64,000 nt of DNA from positions 186,001 to 250,000 of the forward strand of contig CAWCAT010000015.1 of the NCBI GenBank assembly GCA_963793625.1, given 5' to 3'. The DNA is from G963668605 sp963793625 (GTDB taxonomy: Bacteria > Acidobacteriota > Terriglobia > Bryobacterales > Bryobacteraceae). Below, in pieces: positions 19,278 through 27,806 of this stretch. The position numbers and the translations under genes were made by a program. The notes beneath the pieces were generated by a model. The model was not told the origin of the DNA. It saw only the letters and a list, made by a program, of their open reading frames with translations, and made no database searches. Numbering within the stretch: position 1 is the first letter of the stretch; each line of letters starts with the position of its first letter.

Positions 19278-19670
19278 TCAAACCAAACGCAAACCGCTAG
19301 TCCGCAGGTCCTGGCGGGGGCCCTTCAGGTGCTTCCGGAGCAACAACCGGCCAGCGCGATTCTGCGCCAGGTTCATGAGTTCCAGCAGGAGCGTGTGACG
19401 GTAAAGTTCCGGGGGCACTTTGAACTGGCAAAAACGTATGCCCTGAGAACTGCGCGAACGTTGAATGAGGCCCAGCGATTGCAGCCGTTGCAGAGCGGCT
19501 ACTACATCAACCCTGTCATATCCAATTAATCGCGCAATCTGCGCGGCCGTGCCGAGATTAGCGGTGTGACGGTACAGAAAAACGAGGATATCCCAGTCGA
19601 TCAGGAGCGTCACACCCAGAGCTTCGAGGCGCTCAAGAACAAAAGCGTCTTGGGACTTTTCAACCGCCAT
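19278..19670 (-). CDS. Winged-helix transcription regulator-like protein
   Basis: A protein of ~130 residues from the ATG at 19670. The central part ('LGTAAQIARLIGYDRVDVV', 'ALQRLQSLGLIQRSRSSQG') has the spacing of a winged helix-turn-helix: a recognition helix followed by a beta wing, as in MarR or ArsR-like regulators. The C-terminus is basic and helical. The open frame extends upstream to 19778, but that extension is Arg/Pro-rich and unlikely. It ends 12 bases before the KaiC-like gene and is probably the first gene of that operon, so it may control or be controlled by the ATPase and kinase. The family is not certain. Confidence 0.65.
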   Translation of the reverse strand: MAVEKSQDAFVLERLEALGVTLLIDWDILVFLYRHTANLGTAAQIARLIGYDRVDVVAALQRLQSLGLIQRSRSSQGIRFCQFKVPPELYRHTLLLELMNLAQNRAGRLLLRKHLKGPRQDLRTSGLRLV

Positions 19671-19970
19671 TCGTCCAGATACTTTACTTATCAGTTTACG
19701 CCAACTTCCGGTGCGAGCGGGGCAGTCGTGCGCCGGGAAGGCATCGCCATTGTTCCTGCACCTGTTGGGCCAAAGCAAACGTCAGCAATAAGCGCTGTGA
19801 AAATTGGGTCGCCAAGGTCGCGCGCACGTTTGATGATCCCTTCCTGTGACCATATGCGGTCGAGTGACGGGAATCGGTCAACCACGGCGGTTGGAGTTGC
19901 CCTCATCGCGAGCGCGTCGGACCGGGTAGCAGTGGGGAAGGGCTGGATGCCCCGTCGGCAAATCGATCAG
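19671..19970. other. Upstream region of the HTH-KaiC-kinase operon
   Basis: About 300 bases between the HTH gene start and the end of the DUF883 gene. It must carry the operon promoter, but I see no convincing -35/-10 pair. Frames here (for example 19691-19906, minus strand) look like noise. Confidence 0.35.
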
Positions 19971-20336
19971 TTACGTTCGTTCAGGTGCACTTGCGCACGA
20001 GCGTGTTAGCCGATTGATGGCCGATCCGGCAAGAAAGCCGATCGCAGCGGCGGCAAGCATTGAGCCTGCCATATGCCGGCGGCCATACCCCCGTAAGCCG
20101 CTGTACATCCGGATCAAGTCATGATCTTCGATGTATGCTGCCGTCGCATCCAGGCGAGCCGCTGTACTGGCCGCGAGGTTGTCGATGGCCTCTGACCCCT
20201 GTCGTCCTGTCGTGCGTACGGTTGCTGCAGCCGTATGCAGCGCGCTGCCTGTCTCATCCCGGACCTCGTCGAGTTTTCTGCCGGCCTCTTTTCCAAGCTC
20301 CGACGCCTTTTCCGATAATGTCTTTAAAGTAGTCAT
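19971..20336 (-). CDS. DUF883/ElaB-YqjD-like stress membrane-anchor protein
   Basis: A 121-residue protein with a long charged amphipathic helix ('LSEKASELGKEAGRKLDEV') containing Thr/Ala-rich repeats typical of the DUF883 family. A glycine-rich hydrophobic helix follows near the C-terminus ('AGSMLAAAAIGFLAGSAINR'). In Escherichia coli, YqjD and ElaB anchor to the inner membrane by this helix, bind ribosomes in stationary phase and are stress-induced. GGAGG lies seven bases upstream of the ATG. The last ~12 residues ('TRSCASAPERT') are unusual for the family and may reflect end variation. It stands alone near other stress-type genes. Confidence 0.75.
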   Translation of the reverse strand: MTTLKTLSEKASELGKEAGRKLDEVRDETGSALHTAAATVRTTGRQGSEAIDNLAASTAARLDATAAYIEDHDLIRMYSGLRGYGRRHMAGSMLAAAAIGFLAGSAINRLTRSCASAPERT

Positions 20337-20457
20337 GATGTTCCTCCAGAGGTATGGGCATGCTACTCGTGTGCATGCACCAACAACCCATGCAGAGCAC
20401 GTTTACCTCCAGAATCCCCATCCGCACGAGGGACTTGTGGTGCCAGCCAAGCCCTAA

Positions 20458-20694
20458 CTCTACTCATACAAGCTCTTTCACAGCGACCGCTTCGATCTGC
20501 TGGGTAACAGTCTGGCGATCCTGACCGGGATTGCTTCGCCTCATCGGGCACGAAACCTGGTGTTGAGCCCCAATCCAGGCGATGCGCATGCAACTCACGA
20601 GCCGCGTGCGTCGGATCTGAGCCGGCAGCATCTGCTTGGGAGCCTGTCGTTCTTCCCGAGCGGTCGCGTTTTGTCTTCTCCGCCGTCTGAATGA
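20458..20694 (+). pseudogene. Gene fragment, probably from a toroid-fold glycosidase
   Basis: A plus-strand frame with no start, opened by a stop at 20455, reads 'YSYKLFHSDRFDLLGNSLAI' followed by 'LTGIASPHRARNLV'. The string 'RFDLLGNSLAILTGIA' is typical of (alpha/alpha)-toroid glycoside hydrolases, where this turn lines the active site, but I cannot name the family. Similarity seems to stop by ~20580; the rest to the stop is noise. I read it as debris of a larger gene. It lies in a ~1.3-kb stretch (20337-21664) made almost entirely of fragments. Confidence 0.4.
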
Positions 20695-20927
20695 CTTTGT
20701 AGGTATAGGAACTCAAAGGGCATCCCTGTTAGCGCTTAGGATGAGAGGATTGAATTGACGCCCCAAGCTCACGATTGCAGCTCGAACGGACCTAAGGATG
20801 CTTACGCTAGCTCACGCCACGAGCAGCGATGATGAAAACCGCCCAGACGCGGACTCGAACCACAGTCCGCCAGTCCCGAAATTGCAGACAATCGGATGCA
20901 GATCCGAAATTCTGGCCTCGGTGACAC

Positions 20928-21056
20928 TTAGGAGCCGCCTCGCTCAGGTTCGCCTTCATAGGGATCACCGCGGTCGATCCGGTCCTCGCGATCCTCTTGC
21001 TTTTCCTGCTCGCGGCGCTTCTCAAGTTCTTCACGCTCCTCGCGACCGTCGCTCAT
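20928..21056 (-). CDS. 42-residue highly charged small protein
   Basis: A short gene with an unusually strong ribosome-binding site: AAAGGAGG lies four bases before the ATG at 21056. It begins 'MSDGREEREELEKRREQEKQ' and ends with a Gly/Glu-rich 'GDPYEGEPERGGS' and TAA at 20928. The first two thirds form a continuous Glu/Arg/Lys helix with alternating charges; the tail should be disordered. There is no signal peptide or membrane segment. Similar small acidic-basic proteins occur near stress genes in other bacteria, but I do not recognise a named family. The strong Shine-Dalgarno sequence and clean codon frame are the arguments that it is real. Confidence 0.6.
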   Translation of the reverse strand: MSDGREEREELEKRREQEKQEDREDRIDRGDPYEGEPERGGS

Positions 21057-21107
21057 AGCGCCTCCTTTATTCAGTGTAAGCGATCAAGTCCGTCGGTCGA
21101 GCGCCGT

Positions 21108-21420
21108 CGGCAACCCAGACCGCACGTTTCTATGCGGGGACTCTCGAAGATTTCGAGTTTATCTATGCGAGTGGAATATTGGATCCCTTCTTCGGTTACA
21201 TTGTAAAGAGTTCGGGCGACGGCAAAACCTGGACCCCGATGAACAGCGGACCGCAATGGTCTTTCTTGATTCAGCAAACACCGCCAATATCTACGCCCTT
21301 CAGGATGCCTCCTTGGGGGAATCGGACCCTGGCCTATTCCGCAGCACTAACGGAGGTGCGAACTGGACGTTTGTCCCGGTTGGGCCGAGCAGCGGCCAAC
21401 TGCTCATCAGCTGCCTGTAG
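21108..21420 (+). pseudogene. BNR/sortilin-type beta-propeller fragment, frameshifted
   Basis: Two overlapping plus-strand frames together read as two consecutive BNR blades. The first is 'RFYAGTLEDFEFIYASGI' then 'VKSSGDGKTWTPMNSG'. The second, after a shift near 21240-21255, is 'FLDSANTANIYALQDASLG' then 'GLFRSTNGGANWTFVPVG'. The repeated 'S.DGG..W' Asp-box is diagnostic of BNR/Vps10-like propellers, which are often large secreted proteins in Acidobacteriota. Neither end of such a protein is present, so this is a remnant. Confidence 0.5.
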
Positions 21421-21603
21421 TTGACCCGCAAGAAAAGTCCGGGCTCAGGCTTCCTCCCACCAGCTGAATCTCGTTCGGCCGCTCGGGGCCCGCGATCATA
21501 TCCAGGTTCACCGCCACCGTGCCGGCCAGATTGCGAAGCGGATCCGTTACGTAATAGCAGGATCCCAGAAAGCCCTGCTGCCAGGGTTCGGAATGCGTCA
21601 TGA
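21407..21603 (-). pseudogene. Peptidase M28-like fragment
   Basis: A 64-codon minus-strand piece reads 'GFLGSCYYVTDPLRNLAGTV' then 'AVNLDMIAGPERPNEIQLVG'. This matches the M28 aminopeptidase pattern in which a 'GS.YY...P' segment precedes 'NLDMIG' near a zinc ligand. Both ends of the ~500-residue family are missing. It abuts the BNR fragment on the opposite strand, another sign of rearranged debris. Confidence 0.4.
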
Positions 21604-21664
21604 GCAGACACGGTTATTAACGTGCACGGCTTTTTAGTCCCTGCTGGCCGTGGCGAGGCAAAGT

Positions 21665-22150
21665 ATGAATGAACGAACAAACGACTTGCCGGAGGGCAAG
21701 TCCGACGTGCTCTTAAAGGTACAGCGACTGGGCTGGTTATGTATGTTTCTGTTCACCATGGCCGCATTCACCGGCTTCACCGGGAGCGGCCCACTGGCCC
21801 GCAAGACTGTCGGGGGAATAGGGATTGAGGTCAATCACTCAATGTTCAAGCGCAGAAACGCATCAAGCGAGATGCAAATCCAGATCGCTACCCGAGCGCC
21901 CGGCCCGGTCCGGATTTGGGTCAGTCGCGAATACATGCGGCAATTTGCGGTCGAGGATATCAGGCCTGAACCGCAGTCGGAAACGTCTACAGAGCAAATC
22001 CTTTTGTATACGTTTGATACTGTGCAATACCAGCCGCTGGTTATCGCTTTTCGTATGCGAGGTCTGGAAAGCACCATCGGGTGGGTTTCTGGGTCGGTTG
22101 GGGTTGAGGGCGCTGGACAGGTCAGGATTTCAGAATTTGTCTGGCCATGA
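21665..22150 (+). CDS. Hypothetical protein with one N-terminal membrane segment
   Basis: A 161-residue protein from the ATG at 21665; an ATG at 21650 is also in frame. One hydrophobic helix ('LGWLCMFLFTMAAFTGFTG') follows a short charged N-terminus, then a soluble beta-rich domain ('RIWVSREYMRQFAVEDI', 'LESTIGWVSGSVGVEG'). This layout fits a membrane-anchored periplasmic protein. It ends 31 bases before the DUF421 gene on the same strand, so the two are probably co-transcribed; partners of DUF421 proteins are often such small anchored proteins. I recognise no family. Confidence 0.6.
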   Translation: MNERTNDLPEGKSDVLLKVQRLGWLCMFLFTMAAFTGFTGSGPLARKTVGGIGIEVNHSMFKRRNASSEMQIQIATRAPGPVRIWVSREYMRQFAVEDIRPEPQSETSTEQILLYTFDTVQYQPLVIAFRMRGLESTIGWVSGSVGVEGAGQVRISEFVWP

Positions 22151-22181
22151 GAATCTGTCTGGTCGTGAAAGGAATAAACGC

Positions 22182-22655
22182 ATGGACCCTGTGATCCGCG
22201 CAAGCGCTATTTACATTTTTCTTTGGGTGATCCTTCGACTCGCCGGTAAGCGAACGCTCTCCGAGGCAACCACCTTCGATTTCGTCCTGGTATTGATCAT
22301 TGCGGAAACCACACAGCAGGCCCTCCTCGTTGACGACTTCTCGGTGACGAATGCATTCGTCCTAATCACGACACTTGTGGGAATCGACATACTCCTTTCG
22401 GTGCTCAAATTGCGGTTCCCGAAACTGGAACAGACGATTGATGGAGAACCGATGCTGATCGTTGATAACGGGCGGCCGCTCGAGGATCGAATGGCCCGTG
22501 CCCGAATCGATAAAGCAGATATCCTGGAGGCGGCGCGGCGACTGCAAGGCTTGGAGCGCTTCGACCAGATCAAGTATGCTGTGCTTGAGCAAAGCGGCGG
22601 TATCACAATCATACCCCGGCGCGAAGCACCGGTCGAACCGCCTCAAGCCGCTTGA
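22182..22655 (+). CDS. DUF421 (YetF/YcaP-like) inner-membrane protein
   Basis: A 157-residue protein from the ATG at 22182, which has AAAGGA upstream; the longer frame to 21825 overlaps the preceding gene and is not needed. Membrane helices ('IFLWVILRLAGKRTLSEAT', 'FDFVLVLIIAETTQQALL', 'AFVLITTLVGIDILLSVL') precede the conserved 'GEPMLIVDNGRPLEDRMARA' and 'GITIIPR' segments of the DUF421 C-terminal domain. YetF-type proteins are linked to cell-envelope stress and spore or cell-wall functions, but no activity is settled. It is a compact but complete family member. Confidence 0.82.
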   Translation: MDPVIRASAIYIFLWVILRLAGKRTLSEATTFDFVLVLIIAETTQQALLVDDFSVTNAFVLITTLVGIDILLSVLKLRFPKLEQTIDGEPMLIVDNGRPLEDRMARARIDKADILEAARRLQGLERFDQIKYAVLEQSGGITIIPRREAPVEPPQAA

Positions 22656-22772
22656 GCGCCTCTATGCGATCCACACCGCACGCGCTTCGGCAATCGGTGA
22701 TTCTGCTGGGCGACACAGTTTTGGCTACAGACACCCATGGGAAATCACTAAAGAGAATATTAAGATTAGGGC

Positions 22773-24421
22773 ATGCTGGGATTCATTCGGAAACTGCTCG
22801 CTACCGACTTCATGCCTCACGGGACCTGCTATCGCTGGGACCCGGTTGTGCTTTGGCTCAATGTAATTTCTGACGCCCTGATCGCACTTTCCTACTACGG
22901 GATTCCGTTCTTGATGTTTGCCTTCATCCGCCGGCGGCGCGATCTCTCATTCAAATGGACCTATGTAGCGTGCGGCGCATTTATTCTCGCCTGCGGCACG
23001 TCGCACTTGCTGGGCGTCGTCACTGCGTGGATTCCAGTGTATCGGCTAGACGGAGTTGTCAGGGCGATTACTGCGATTGCCTCCCTAGCGACCTTCTTGA
23101 TGCTCGTGCCGCTCGTCCCAGTGCTAGCAGGGATTCCTTCCCCTGGGGCGTTGGCGAACGCCAACCGCGCACTCGCAATTCAAGTCGAGGAGCGCAAAGC
23201 CGCCGAGGCACAGGTACGGTCCCTTAATGAGGAACTGGAGGACCGAGTCGCAGAGCGGACGCGGGCACTGGAAGAGTCGCAAGGGCAACTACTGCAGGCT
23301 CAAAAAATGGACGCCATTGGCAGGCTGGCTGGGGGTGTAGCACACGACTTCAACAACCTCCTCACCGCGATAATCGGCTTCAACGAAATCGTGCAACAAG
23401 CGGTAAGAGACAATTCGGCTGCATTCGAGGCGTCTGTTCAGGTTCGAAATGCGGCCGACAGGGCGGCGGGACTCACAAGGCAATTGCTTGCATTCGGCCG
23501 CCGTCAGATGAGCCAGCCCCGCATTCTAAATCTTAGCCAGGTGGTCCTCGATGTTGACAAGATGCTCCGTCGCATAATTGGGGAAGATATCGAAGTCGAT
23601 CTGCATCTCGCGAATGACCTCAAGATGGTCCGGCTCGATCCCAACCAGATTGGACAGGTATTGCTAAACCTTGCAGTCAATGCACGTGACGCCATGCCTG
23701 GAGGCGGTAAGTTGACCATCGAAACTGCGAACACTGAAATAGAGGGGACCTTTGCAGAAAGACAACTTGGCGCTCCAGCGGGACCCTACGTGATGCTAAC
23801 GGTGAGCGACACGGGAATTGGCATAGATCCGGACACCCAGTCTCGGATTTTTGAACCATTCTTTACAACCAAAACAAAAGGCGACGGGACCGGGCTTGGC
23901 CTGTCGATTGTTACGGCATAGTCCAACAGAGCGGAGGCGACATCCTCGTGCACAGTAAGCTGGGTGAGGGCACAACTATCAAGCTGTATTTCCCCGCAAC
24001 TGACTCCTTTGTAGACGAGACAGTTGGGCCCGAGATAAAGTCTGGCCCTCGCACGGGACACGCGACGGTACTGCTGGTCGAAGACGACGAAAGCGTCCGA
24101 AGGCTGGTTCGGAACATGCTCGTGCAGTTAGGACATCGAGTACTGACAGCATCGTCCGGGCAGGAAGCCATTGACGCTGCCAGCACGCATAACGGACCGA
24201 TTGACCTGTTGCTTACCGACGTCCTTATGCCGGGTATGAACGGCGCAGAACTTGCCGCCATGCTGAAAGCTTCGCATCCTTCGGTACGGGTACTGTTCAT
24301 GTCCGGCTATGCCGACAGCATTATCGGGGACAAAGGCGTACTCTCACCGGACACACCGTTTCTGCAAAAGCCATTCACGTCGAACATGTTGGCCGACAAG
24401 ATTAGAGAGTTAATCAGTTAG
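22773..24421 (+). CDS. Hybrid histidine kinase with ethylene-receptor-like N-terminus; one frameshift
   Basis: A ~549-residue sensor. Residues 1-120 match the ethylene-binding/ETR1-like transmembrane domain: 'LWLNVISDALIALSYYGIP' (D34, Y41/Y42, I44, P45) and 'GAFILACGTSHLL', with C74 and H78 at the spacing of the Cu(I)-binding Cys and His of plant ETR1. A coiled coil, then 'GGVAHDFNNLLTAI' with the phospho-His, and HATPase motifs ('NLAVNARDAMPGGG', 'GDGTGLGLSIV') follow. The frame stops at 23921, but adding one T near 23912 restores 'YGIVQQSGGDILVHS' and leads into a receiver ('VLLVEDDESVRRLVRNML', 'LTDVLMPGMNG', 'FLQKPF'). Cyanobacterial relatives sense ethylene or light with partners. Confidence 0.8.
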
Positions 24422-24573
24422 AACGCCTCCCGACTACCCCGGACGCGCCCCGTGCTCGGCGGCAAACAACGCCGCGGCACATTGCGCGCGCCGGCAGCGG
24501 CTTCGGTCTGAGCGGCGGAGATCCGAGCGCGGCGGGCTACGGTGCGTAGCGGGGCGGGGAACAGCCGGCCGCG

Positions 24574-25143
24574 TTAGTTAGAAGCCATTTGGAGAATCCG
24601 CTCTAGCTGCTTTTGATACGGTGCTGTGCGCTTGACGATCTCGGCTTCAATGCGGCTGATCTTGGCCTCAATCCGCTCCAGATCGTCCATCAGTTCCTGA
24701 AGTAGATAACGATGGTGCTCGTTCACATCGCCGCGCAGCACCAGGCGCAGTTCCTGGCGCTTGTTGCGGAGCGAAGAGACGGCCTTGTCGGCTAGCCAAT
24801 CCGGTCGCCGCTCGCCCGCGATCAGGGCTCGGATGATCAGGCGTCCGGTCGCCCCGAGAATGTCGCTGGCGACAGAGCCGAGCTTGATGTTCGCGTCCTC
24901 CAGCACCTTCGCAATCCGGTTGTGCACGCGGTTGAACTCGCCGGTCAGCTTGACCCGATAGCGCGTCAGGTCGCGCAGTTCTTGGATCGGCCGCGCTGGC
25001 ACGAAGCTCGCTTGAAGCAGTCCGTGGGCCAGCAGATCGGCGATCCACTCGGAGTCCTTCTGATCGGTCTTGCGGCCGTTAAATACCCTCAACAAGTTAC
25101 GCAGTCCTTCTTGCTTGTATCTCATGCTACCGATGACAGCCAC
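24574..25143 (-). mobile_element. IS110-family transposase remnant
   Basis: A 189-codon piece of an IS110-type transposase. 'GRKTDQKDSEWIADLLAHGL' is the conserved region of the N-terminal DEDD (RuvC-like) domain, followed by 'IQELRDLTRYRVKLTGEFN' and a long helical region ('LERIEAKISRIEAEIV'). The first catalytic Asp region at the N-terminus and the whole C-terminal transposase_20 domain with its Ser are absent, so it cannot be active. IS110 elements lack classical inverted repeats and I see no boundaries. It lies between the ethylene-sensor-like kinase and a URO-D-family gene. Confidence 0.75.
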
Positions 25144-25646
25144 CGGCCATCACGGGAGTTTGGTTAGTTCGTGCAGGACGTCCGCCGCAACCCCGAAGTG
25201 GCCAAAATCCTCTTTACCACTCAGCCTATGACCGACAAGGTTCGTGGGTTCGAACCGCTTGTTCATCCAACGGTCGGTAGGATTGCCCGAGAGGGCGACG
25301 CCCGCCTCGCCTTGCGAGATGGAAGCTGGACGGGCACGAAGCATGCGATTCAGGTCTAATGCGGTCGCCAAGATTCTCGATGCGCTGGTCGAGAAAGGTT
25401 CTGTTTGTCACTGCAGTCCTTGACCGTATGGCCAAAAAATCTAACCGGCCGGCCGATCAGCAAGGTTCAACGTTGACGTGCTCTGCTCCTGTCGCCCCTG
25501 CATCGAGACGCCGGATAGCAGGATGGCCTCGTTCCTTCCCGAAGCCACCCACCACCAAACGGACTCCCTCGCGCCGCCAATCCTCCTCAGCAGTCGCAGA
25601 GCATTTGTAGATTGGCCATGGTTTGTTCCTTTGATTTCGGCTGACG
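25144..25646. other. Intergenic region, no supported gene
   Basis: About 500 bases next to the IS110 remnant. Several short frames on both strands (for example 25171-25359 plus, 25150-25371 minus) have no motif I know. It is probably debris linked to the insertion sequence; I cannot find its ends. Confidence 0.35.
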
Positions 25647-26693
25647 TCAGCCTTGCATACGCAGTTTGCCGATACTCTCTATCAGTGCGACCACGTTTCG
25701 CAGCGGGAAGCCGGAGTCGATCTCCACATAAAACCAGCCTCCGCCATCAGCGATCGCAAACTCTTCTGCTAATCTCTCGATGGTCGCAGCGATTTCGGAC
25801 GGCTCGCCGCGGGTCATCAGATCACCGCGATCGGGATGAATTGCGATTGCGATCCCATGTTTGAGGCAGAATCCAGTCAGTTCTCCCGGCCGGTATACCT
25901 GAACTTGCGGCCAGATGGCATCGATACCCAGCTCGGCGAGGTCTTCTAAGATTCGCGAACCATTGCCGCAGGTATGAAAGAAGACTGCTTTGCCGGCGCC
26001 GCGGACCTCCTTGAACAGAAGTTCGTAGCGCGGCTTGAAGAACCGGCGCCAGACCTTCGGCGAGATCATAAGTGCGGAGCTAGTTCCAAAGTCGTCGCCG
26101 AACTGAATCGCGTCAACGCCGCGCGCCAACAAGTAGCGGATCGTCCGGAGTTGATAATCGACGATCTTGTCAGCGAGAATGTGGATCTCCGGCACATCCC
26201 TCGACAGATCCATCAGAACATCCTCGAATCTGCGAACCGCGTGCATTACCTCAAACAAGCTGATCCAGCCGCTCTTCAGGTAGTAATGTTCCATGTGAGC
26301 GAGAGACCTGGCTCGTTCCCCGTTGCATTTCTCCCCATTGATTGCAGGCACGGGTGGCGGGTTAAATCGTTCCAGATTCGCCCAGTCGTCGAGTGGCCTC
26401 TCGATCGGGTGCCCGTGCATGCCGAACATCAGGTGCTGCCAAAGGACGCCCCACTCGTCTCGGCGCATTTCCTCGTAACGGCCATTGTGATCTTCGAACT
26501 GGGGGGCTGGCCGTCTGTCGGGAAAGTCCTGCGGGACTCCAAAATCGTGAGGGTACTGCTCCCACAGCTTTCGCAGTGCGGCACCGTGCTCCCAGATTCC
26601 GGCTGGAGATGGGTGATATTCGACAGGTACGACGTCGACGGGCCGGAACTCAAGCGCCGCAAGAACTCGTTCGCGAGGTAACATCCTATTCAC
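25647..26693 (-). CDS. URO-D-family protein (uroporphyrinogen decarboxylase-like, probable methyltransferase)
   Basis: A 348-residue TIM-barrel protein of the uroporphyrinogen decarboxylase superfamily. It opens with 'LPRERVLAALEFRPVDVVP', the typical start of the non-haem branch, and contains 'GVDAIQFGDDFGTSSALM', 'VFFHTCGNGSRILEDLAELG' and 'YVEIDSGFPLRNV'. The 'HTCGN' His/Cys segment corresponds to the zinc site region used by methylcobamide:CoM or O-demethylase-type methyltransferases. True HemE motifs are absent. Such genes are abundant in Acidobacteriota and Planctomycetes with unknown substrates. The start may be GTG at 26693 or ATG at 26684. A second member lies at 44622-45674. Confidence 0.82.
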   Translation of the reverse strand: MNRMLPRERVLAALEFRPVDVVPVEYHPSPAGIWEHGAALRKLWEQYPHDFGVPQDFPDRRPAPQFEDHNGRYEEMRRDEWGVLWQHLMFGMHGHPIERPLDDWANLERFNPPPVPAINGEKCNGERARSLAHMEHYYLKSGWISLFEVMHAVRRFEDVLMDLSRDVPEIHILADKIVDYQLRTIRYLLARGVDAIQFGDDFGTSSALMISPKVWRRFFKPRYELLFKEVRGAGKAVFFHTCGNGSRILEDLAELGIDAIWPQVQVYRPGELTGFCLKHGIAIAIHPDRGDLMTRGEPSEIAATIERLAEEFAIADGGGWFYVEIDSGFPLRNVVALIESIGKLRMQG

Positions 26694-26780
26694 GCACTCA
26701 TTCTATCCAACCGCGTATGGTATTGTTCACGAATCCTTTGACGGCAGTGACCACCGAATCGGTCTTGTAATCGGCACTCA

Positions 26781-27135
26781 CTATAGCGGCGCGAAGCCGA
26801 CTTTCCCGGTACTAATCCGGCAAGACTTGCTCGAAGGCGTTTGGGGGCAGTCGAGCGGAAGGCGCGGTTGCCTCAGCAGCGTAGCCGCCGACCACGAGGG
26901 AGTACCCGTAATAGAGTCACGACATTTCCACTCAGGTTTGAAGTTTACCGGCACGGTCTCTGATAGATAGTCAATAACGTGTTTGCTGCTCTTTAGAAAC
27001 GGGGCGTGTTCCAACCCACGTAGCGTGACCTCAAAGAAATGATCGTTCGCCGCAGCGGCGTTCGGGTCGGTCTCGTGCGTTATTGCTTCCGCCAGGAGGT
27101 CGGCTAATTCGACGTCGCCCCCTTTGTCCGGGCTC
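26781..27135 (-). pseudogene. Possible fragment of an Hsp90/HATPase-like protein
   Basis: A minus-strand frame contains 'FFEVTLRGLEHAPFLKSSKH' followed by 'VIDYLSETVPVNFKPEWK'. This resembles the segment after the ATP-binding fold in HATPase_c_3/Hsp90-like proteins, where a strand, a 'lee' helix and a 'PVPF' turn occur. No nucleotide-binding box is present and the frame degenerates at the 3' side. The assignment is weak. The surrounding 26694-27551 shows nothing else I can support. Confidence 0.25.
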
Positions 27136-27551
27136 ATAGCGCTGAGAAGAATCCTGCATTGCCGCGAGGACCAAGCGGCTGCGAAAACGCCGAGCGATCC
27201 AACCGCGAGCCACAATCCGCTCCATCCTCCATCCGCTGGTACCGCTACACCTTGCGGTTTCCGCAGCCCGCTTTCCTGGCCCCCCTTCGTAAGTCGCAGA
27301 AAAGGCGCGCGGCGCGAGTTGACACAATGCCCGTTCTCGGAACCGGACGCGCAAGGACGGATGCCCAGGGGCGCGCAGTGCCAGCGTGAACGAGTAAGAC
27401 AGGCAGATTGATTGCCGGCTGGTCATCCCAGTTCATCATTCGCGGCTACTTAATGCCAACCGATATTCTTCTTGCCCCGCCGTTAATCCTCACCTATAAT
27501 TCAAGCAACAAGACCCCGGACGCCGCAGCGGTGCTCCCGGGATTCTTTTAG

Positions 27552-27806
27552 TACCGGAAGACCCATATCGCCCACGCTCCCGGGTTTTGGGAGAAGTTCT
27601 ACTTCCGTCCACGCAACCTCGGTTATCCGGTTTTCGATCTCGGGTTCGCGCAGGCGGGGGTTTACATCTGTTACGACCGTCACTTTCCCGAGGGCGCGCG
27701 GGCGCTGGGATTGAATGGGGCCGAAATCGTCTTTAACCCTTTCTCCTTCACCCTGGCTCTAGATGCCAGCTTTGAGAGGAGCGAGATTATGCCGGGGGTG
27801 GCTTGA
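27552..27806 (+). pseudogene. Carbon-nitrogen hydrolase (beta-ureidopropionase-like) fragment
   Basis: An 84-codon plus-strand frame, opened by a stop at 27549, reads 'YRKTHIAHAPGFWEKFYFRP' and 'GVYICYDRHFPEGARALGLN', then 'GAEIVFNP'. The Lys of 'YRKTH' and the Cys of 'ICYDRHFPE' are the catalytic Lys and Cys of the nitrilase superfamily, in the form seen in beta-ureidopropionase/N-carbamoyl amidohydrolases. The N-terminal third with the catalytic Glu and the C-terminal half are missing. The end overlaps the preT start (TGATG), suggesting former translational coupling. This is the third enzyme of reductive pyrimidine breakdown, so it belonged with preTA. Confidence 0.7.
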
